From contig JAFGTA010000084.1 of assembly GCA_016934355.1 (NCBI GenBank), forward strand, positions 1 through 9,720: a stretch of DNA of 9,720 bases, written 5' to 3'. This stretch comes from Candidatus Bathyarchaeota archaeon. Its GTDB lineage: Archaea; Thermoproteota; Bathyarchaeia; TCS64. The position numbers and the translations under genes are program-made. The number at the start of each line of letters is the position of its first letter. Position 1 is the first letter of the stretch. Below the pieces are notes generated by a model, which made no database searches, was not told the DNA's origin, and saw only the letters and a list, made by a program, of their open reading frames with translations. Of the stretch, positions 6,328 through 9,720 are shown one piece after another.

Positions 6328-6783
6328 ATGAAGATAGTAGTCATATACGATAGCAAGGGTGGGAACACCGAGAAGATGGCGAAGGCCATAGCCGAGGGAG
6401 CCTCCAAGGCTGCGGATGTGGAGGTAAAGAAGATTGGCGAGGCCTTCCCGCTCACCATCATGGCGGACGCCGACGGAGTGGTCTTCGGGTCACCCGTCTA
6501 CTACGCCGACATAAGCAACGACATGAAGGACTTCCTAGCCCACGTCGAGAGCTACGTCAAGGCCAACAGGAAGAAGATAAACGGACGCCCAGCGGCGGTG
6601 TTCGGCAGCTACGGCTACGACGGCGCGTGGATTATGGAGGAGCGGCTCAAGGCGAGGATCGAGTCCATCGGGTACGACGTAATCGACGAGGTATGCGTCC
6701 TCATAGACACCGACGTCAAGTACCACGCGGAGAGCCTCGACAAGTGCAAGGCCTTTGGCAAGAAGTTCGCCGAGTCCCTATAA
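6328..6783 (+). CDS. Flavodoxin
   Basis: This is a 151-residue single-domain flavodoxin, an FMN-binding low-potential electron carrier in the cytosol. The phosphate-binding loop is YDSKGGNTEKMAKAIAEG (residues 7-24), the middle loop GSPVYYADI (55-62) and the third FMN loop GSYGYDGAWI (93-102). The fold resembles the flavodoxin domain of archaeal A-type flavoproteins, but no diiron domain is attached. I chose ATG 6328 because the protein then begins with the first beta strand (MKIVVIY); upstream in-frame codons run antisense through the divergent radical SAM gene. It is followed after 58 bases by the NrdD homologue. Flavodoxin reduces the activase cluster in the E. coli NrdD/NrdG system, so it may be the electron donor for the downstream pair; this is inference from position. 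Confidence 0.88.
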   Translation: MKIVVIYDSKGGNTEKMAKAIAEGASKAADVEVKKIGEAFPLTIMADADGVVFGSPVYYADISNDMKDFLAHVESYVKANRKKINGRPAAVFGSYGYDGAWIMEERLKARIESIGYDVIDEVCVLIDTDVKYHAESLDKCKAFGKKFAESL

Positions 6784-6788
6784 TCTCC

Positions 6789-6795
6789 ACTTTTT
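6789..6795 (+). terminator. T-run after flavodoxin
   Basis: ACTTTTTAACC just after the flavodoxin stop could terminate its transcript or serve as a weak TATA-like element for the next gene. Confidence 0.3.
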
Positions 6796-6810
6796 AACCA
6801 TTTCCAACAC

Positions 6811-6819
6811 GCTTAAACA
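6811..6819 (+). promoter_or_regulatory. TATA-like box for the nrdD-like/nrdG-like operon
   Basis: GCTTAAACA is centred about 27 bases before ATG 6842. There is no Shine-Dalgarno before that ATG, so a leaderless operon transcript is likely. The match to a TATA consensus is moderate. Confidence 0.4.
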
Positions 6820-6841
6820 GCATGCATCCCCATTTTCTGCG

Positions 6842-8389
6842 ATGAGCGAGGTCTACCCCAAGAAAGCAGTCGAGGCGCACAGGGACGGCCTCATCTACAT
6901 TCACTGCCTAGGCGGCCCCGATAAAGGGTACTCCGCAGGGTGGAGCCTTGAGTCGCTGGCAGAGACCGACAATCAGGGAGACCTCGGGGAGTCACTGACA
7001 CGAATCGTTGAATCACTTACGAGGCTAGAGGCCGAGTGGGCAGGCCCGCAGGCGGTGAACAGCCTCGACGCCTACGCCGCGGCTCACCTACACGGCGGAG
7101 AGATGACCGACTCACGTCTCAAAGAAATCGTCGTCGACTTCGTCGGAAAGGTAAACGAGTCGATTAGACCGTCGCTCGCCGTGAGCCTGGACCTGAAGCC
7201 CGACGCAGCCATGGTCGAGCCGCCCTACACCACGTCTGAAACGTATGCATCGCAGGGATTCATCGACGAGATGGACAGGTTCAACCACGCGTTCGCGGAG
7301 GCTCTGGAGCAGAGCTACAGGCGCGGCTTGTTCAGGGTCGTTCCCATCCTGAACCTAATGAGGCACGTCGACTGGGGGTCGGAGACGCTGTCGAGGTACA
7401 TCTCCACGTCGTACCGCTACGGGTACCCCATCTACCAGAACTTTTACACGGGGACGCTGCACCCCCGGTACCTCCACGGGACAGAGAGCCTCGAACCCGA
7501 CCCGCTGGCCACGTACCTCAGGCACGGCGGCGTCCACGGGAACAGCGACGGCCAAGGCATCCTGGACGTGGTAACGCTGAACCTCCCTAGGATCAGCCAC
7601 GAGTCGAGAGACGAGGAAGACTTCTTCAATCAGATCGATGCGGCGATGGAGCTGGCGCGGGACGCCCACGAGTCCAAGCGTGGCCACCTAGAGACCATGC
7701 TGGAGGAGGGGATGCTCCCCGAGACCGCCAGGCACGTGGACTCTCTCGACTGGCACTTCTCAGCCGTCAACATGGTAGGGATGAACGAGGCGCTGACACA
7801 CGTCATCGGCGCTGGGACGGAGCACGTCGCGGGGAAGGCGGTCACCTACCGGCTGCTGGAGCACATGATCAGGAAGCTGGAGACGATCCAGGAGGAAACC
7901 GGGCACATCTACACCCTGGAGGCGGCCCCATGCGAGGAGGCGGGGGCTGCGATGGCTCAGAGAGAAGCCGCGGACAACCCGGGTGAAGCCCAGCCTTTCT
8001 ACACGGGCTCGACGGAGTTGCCGCCGTGGCACGGCGACGACCTGTGGGACGCGTTGGAGCACCAGAAGAAGTACCATGGCATATACACCGGTGGAGACGT
8101 GTTCCAGATACATCTGGCCGAGGGTGTAGATTACAGGGAGGAGTGCAAGCTCCTGCTGAGGAGGACGCTAGAGGTCTTTGGGTTCAACCACCTCAAGGTC
8201 TCACCCGTGTTCAGCCTCTGCGGCGAACACGGATATATTACAGGGGAGAGAAGCGGGTGCCCGATGTGCGGGGAAGAGACCCAGGTCATAACGTGGGTGG
8301 ACTGCAGCCCGCGGAGCGTCGGATCACTAGGTGAAGGATTAAAGGAGGCGTATAGGCGACGAGTGTACAGCGACGTCAAAGACAGATGA
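6842..8389 (+). CDS. NrdD (anaerobic ribonucleotide reductase) homologue lacking the catalytic cysteine
   Basis: This 515-residue protein follows the class III NrdD scaffold from end to end. It has GYSAGWSLESL (30-40), EWAGPQAVNSLDAYAA (from 65), YPIYQNFYTGTLHPRY (to 210), LDVVTLNLPRISHES (from 241), IYTLEAAPCEE (to 366), FYTGSTELPPW, IYTGGDVFQIHLAEG (from 414) and a C-terminal metal-site region SLCGEHGYITG...CPMCG (Cys460, 473, 476). Active NrdD makes dNTPs using a glycyl radical and a thiyl cysteine in an M-C-C-R segment. Here that segment reads R209-YLHGT, and there is no cysteine between residues 23 and 363. Family YCAGWSL is YSAGWSL. After CPMCG the text WVDCSPRSVGSLGEG replaces R-V-x-G-Y. 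No ATP cone is present and no room exists upstream. It overlaps the activase start by ATGA. Function unknown; ordinary ribonucleotide reduction is unlikely. Confidence 0.85.
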   Translation: MSEVYPKKAVEAHRDGLIYIHCLGGPDKGYSAGWSLESLAETDNQGDLGESLTRIVESLTRLEAEWAGPQAVNSLDAYAAAHLHGGEMTDSRLKEIVVDFVGKVNESIRPSLAVSLDLKPDAAMVEPPYTTSETYASQGFIDEMDRFNHAFAEALEQSYRRGLFRVVPILNLMRHVDWGSETLSRYISTSYRYGYPIYQNFYTGTLHPRYLHGTESLEPDPLATYLRHGGVHGNSDGQGILDVVTLNLPRISHESRDEEDFFNQIDAAMELARDAHESKRGHLETMLEEGMLPETARHVDSLDWHFSAVNMVGMNEALTHVIGAGTEHVAGKAVTYRLLEHMIRKLETIQEETGHIYTLEAAPCEEAGAAMAQREAADNPGEAQPFYTGSTELPPWHGDDLWDALEHQKKYHGIYTGGDVFQIHLAEGVDYREECKLLLRRTLEVFGFNHLKVSPVFSLCGEHGYITGERSGCPMCGEETQVITWVDCSPRSVGSLGEGLKEAYRRRVYSDVKDR

Positions 8390-9111
8390 GCATAGACTTC
8401 CCCGTCGTCGGGTACAGGAAGCTCAGCGTATCCGACTACCCTGGGAAGCTCAGCGCCGTGATCACCGTGCCAGGGTGCAACTTCAGGTGCCCCTACTGCC
8501 CCAAGGAGAAGCTGATCCACCACTATATCCCGATGGAGAAGACCCCCGTCTTCGACATCTTGGAGTCTCTCTACCCGAGGGTGGGCTTCATCGACGGCGT
8601 CACGTTGACGGGCGGCGAGCCCCTCCTCCACAAGGGCCTCTCGTCGTTCCTCGTGGAGCTTAGGCGGCTGGGGCTGTCTGTGAAGCTGGACACGAACGCG
8701 TCCAAGCCCAGAGCCTTGAAGCGAGTCATCGAAAAGGGGTTAGTGGACTACGTGAGCGTTCACGTGGTGGCCCCCCTGGGCAGGTACGTGGAGGTCTCGG
8801 GATACCGGCTGAAGGTGGACAGCATCAGGGACAGCATCCAGATGATAAGGAGGAGCTCCATATCCCATGAGTTCACGGTCACTCCCGTCCCGGGGATACA
8901 CAGCCGTGACGACATACTTGAGATATCGAGGATGCTCGCAGGGTCGAGGAGGCTCGTGCTGAGGCGTTTCACTCCGTGCATGAGCATGGACCCCGACTTA
9001 AGGGACTCCAAGCCGTACACCACTGCCGAGCTTGAGCAGCTCAAGAGCTTGGTCGCCCCGTATTTTAATGAGGTCGAAATAGAGAGACCACATGAACGCG
9101 GGGATAGTTAA
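8386..9111 (+). CDS. NrdG-like glycyl-radical activase (radical SAM)
   Basis: This 241-residue protein belongs to the activating enzymes of NrdD/PFL type. It opens with GYRKLSVSDYPGKLSAVITVPGCNFRCPYC, giving the CX3CX2C cluster ligands Cys31, Cys35 and Cys38. TGGEPLL (75-81) and KLDTNASKP (100-108) follow. The usual activase reduces SAM and abstracts a hydrogen from the partner's glycine. Two segments depart from family consensus as I know it: C-P-Y-C-H-N reads CPYCPK, and the D-Y-v-A-M-D-v-K-a-P segment reads DYVSVHVVAP (121-130), losing the Asp and Lys. In PFL-activase the equivalent Asp binds a monovalent cation next to SAM. There is only one further cysteine (Cys198), so no auxiliary SPASM cluster. 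The ATG overlaps the upstream TGA (ATGA), so it is translationally coupled to the NrdD homologue, its likely substrate. Confidence 0.87.
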   Translation: MSIDFPVVGYRKLSVSDYPGKLSAVITVPGCNFRCPYCPKEKLIHHYIPMEKTPVFDILESLYPRVGFIDGVTLTGGEPLLHKGLSSFLVELRRLGLSVKLDTNASKPRALKRVIEKGLVDYVSVHVVAPLGRYVEVSGYRLKVDSIRDSIQMIRRSSISHEFTVTPVPGIHSRDDILEISRMLAGSRRLVLRRFTPCMSMDPDLRDSKPYTTAELEQLKSLVAPYFNEVEIERPHERGDS

Positions 9112-9338
9112 AATAACCTACATCTAAAAACATAGTATTTACTACGCCACCTTATATATGCATAAAGATTCATATCAAAATATAGAGTGGTTTATCGTTA
9201 CTATTAGCTGCATATCAAATCAGGTTTAAGTATAGACTATCATTACACTCATTACTATAATGATGGGTACATTCGTAATTGTTAATAACGTAAATAGAAG
9301 TATGCTCAACCTGCATATAACTGGTGAAAAATTTGGAA
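9112..9338. other. AT-rich intergenic region with short repeats
   Basis: This 227-base gap is strongly AT-rich beside GC-rich genes. It holds CATATCAAA twice in direct orientation (9171-9179 and 9211-9219, exactly 40 bases apart), the palindrome TATGCATA (9157-9164), and several TATA-like stretches. No RNA gene is recognised. A 29-codon frame at 9260-9349 is noted separately. The region most likely contains the promoter and control sites of the binding-protein gene. Confidence 0.5.
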
Positions 9339-9349
9339 ATGAAAGGTAA
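9260..9349 (+). other. Possible 29-residue small ORF overlapping the binding-protein start
   Basis: An ATG at 9260 opens a frame ending in TAA at 9347-9349; the product would be MMGTFVIVNN...EKFGNER. A TATA-like GGTTTAAGTATAG (9223-9235) lies ~30 bases upstream. It overlaps the next gene by 11 bases in another frame. No family is recognised, and in AT-rich DNA such a frame can arise by chance. Confidence 0.2.
9313..9320 (+). promoter_or_regulatory. TATA box for the ABC substrate-binding protein gene
   Basis: CATATAAC is centred about 22 bases before ATG 9339, suggesting a leaderless or nearly leaderless transcript. This favours ATG 9339 over an in-frame GTG at 9324, which lies too close to the box. 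Confidence 0.45.
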
Positions 9350-9720
9350 CACCCTAGCTATTGTGCTACTTGTCGTAGGACTCATTGTCGGAGGAGGCGT
9401 CGGCTATTTCGCCGCGCCGAAGGAGACGGCTCCAGGTGAAGTAATCACTGAGACGGTCGAGAAGATCCCGCTAGACGGGATGACCGTCCAGATTGGCTAC
9501 GTAGCCTCTCAGACAACGGCTCTAGAGACTGCGGTACCTCTCGTCGAGGAGATGATGGTACCCGACTACAACGCTTACTGTGTAGAACTTGGATACGACA
9601 TCGACTTTGAATACCTCATCGACGACGCGACTAGTCAGGCCGCGGTCCACCTAGAGAAGGTCCAGGGCTTCAAATCCATGGACGTAAACGTGTTCATAGG
9701 TGGCGGCTGGTCAAGCCAGG
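9339..9720 (+). CDS. ABC transporter substrate-binding protein, probably branched-chain amino acid (LivK) type, N-terminal part
   Basis: The first 127 residues are present and the gene continues past the window. MKGNTLAIVLLVVGLIVGGGVGYFAAP is an N-terminal hydrophobic segment (about residues 5-26) that acts as signal peptide or membrane anchor; no lipobox cysteine is seen, so anchoring by the helix is likely. A short linker rich in T, E and V follows. Then the mature domain begins with the strand MTVQIGYVASQTTALETAVPLVEEM and continues to AAVHLEKVQGFKSMDVNVFIGG, the pattern of type I periplasmic-binding folds in LivK-like proteins. The ligand cannot be read from this part; peptides, amino acids or amides are all possible. 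Permease and ATPase genes would be expected downstream. Confidence 0.75.
   Translation, partial: MKGNTLAIVLLVVGLIVGGGVGYFAAPKETAPGEVITETVEKIPLDGMTVQIGYVASQTTALETAVPLVEEMMVPDYNAYCVELGYDIDFEYLIDDATSQAAVHLEKVQGFKSMDVNVFIGGGWSSQ

Noticed and set aside
6755..6841. Longer NrdD homologue starting at 6755 inside the flavodoxin gene.
   Set aside because: The added 29 residues overlap the flavodoxin end and the promoter region and show no ATP-cone or family similarity; ATG 6842 has a TATA-like box at the right distance.
8303..8317. C-S-P-R at 488-491 resembles the C-x-P-x-R motif that radical SAM sulfatase-maturating enzymes convert to formylglycine.
   Set aside because: The arginine is one residue too early, and the activase has no auxiliary-cluster cysteines typical of those enzymes. 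Kept only as a remote idea.
8287..8334. A different reading frame across the NrdD C-terminus gives NVGGLQPAE, faintly like V-G-Y-Y-R-P, hinting that a frameshift hides the glycyl motif.
   Set aside because: Restoring it needs two compensating shifts within ~50 bases, and the downstream EGLKEAYRRRVY in the original frame fits the family tail. The missing MCCR cysteines also cannot be explained by a frameshift.
1..9720. CRISPR arrays, insertion sequences, tRNA or rRNA genes.
   Set aside because: No regularly spaced repeats, no transposase-like frame, and no cloverleaf or rRNA sequence was seen on either strand.

Overview
The window looks like archaeal chromosome. It carries the C-terminus of a RadA/Rad51-type recombinase and a complete transcription factor B (TFB). 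Several genes have a TATA-like box about 20-35 bases before the start codon and no Shine-Dalgarno, as in leaderless archaeal transcription. Coding DNA is GC-rich and the two largest gaps are AT-rich. The gene set (pyruvate phosphate dikinase, flavodoxin, NrdD/NrdG homologues, branched-chain-amino-acid-type binding protein) suggests an anaerobic or microaerobic member of the Thermoproteota/TACK group. That placement is inference, not proof.

Layout. 1-233 (+): end of radA, convergent with an EngB-type GTPase (230-841, -); the two stop codons share one CTAG. 886-1821 (-): TFB, reading toward the GTPase. 1822-2148: a 327-base AT-rich divergent gap with a TFB promoter, two clear inverted repeats, and a long structured leader with a mini-ORF before ppdK. 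2149-4959 (+): pyruvate phosphate dikinase with an extra charged segment, then a T-rich terminator. 5065-5439 (+): small VOC/glyoxalase-fold protein, again convergent and sharing a CTAG stop with an SplB-like radical SAM protein (5436-6239, -). The radical SAM gene is divergent from a flavodoxin (6328-6783, +) across one AT-rich promoter element. 6842-8389 (+): an NrdD (class III ribonucleotide reductase) homologue, translationally coupled by ATGA to an NrdG-like radical SAM activase (8386-9111, +). 9112-9338: AT-rich gap with short repeats. 9339 to the end (+): start of a membrane-anchored ABC-transporter substrate-binding protein.

The most interesting locus is 6328-9111. Flavodoxin, NrdD homologue and activase form a set resembling the electron-donor/activase/reductase trio of anaerobic ribonucleotide reduction. 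The NrdD homologue keeps the family scaffold from end to end but has no cysteine at all between residues 23 and 363, so it lacks the thiyl-radical cysteine. Its glycyl-radical loop is not a recognisable R-V-x-G-Y, and it has no ATP cone. The activase keeps its CX3CX2C cluster, but the conserved M-D-x-K segment has become V-H-V-V. The reading frames are intact and coupled, so this looks like a repurposed pair (new chemistry or a pseudoenzyme) rather than decay. The ppdK leader is the second region worth attention.
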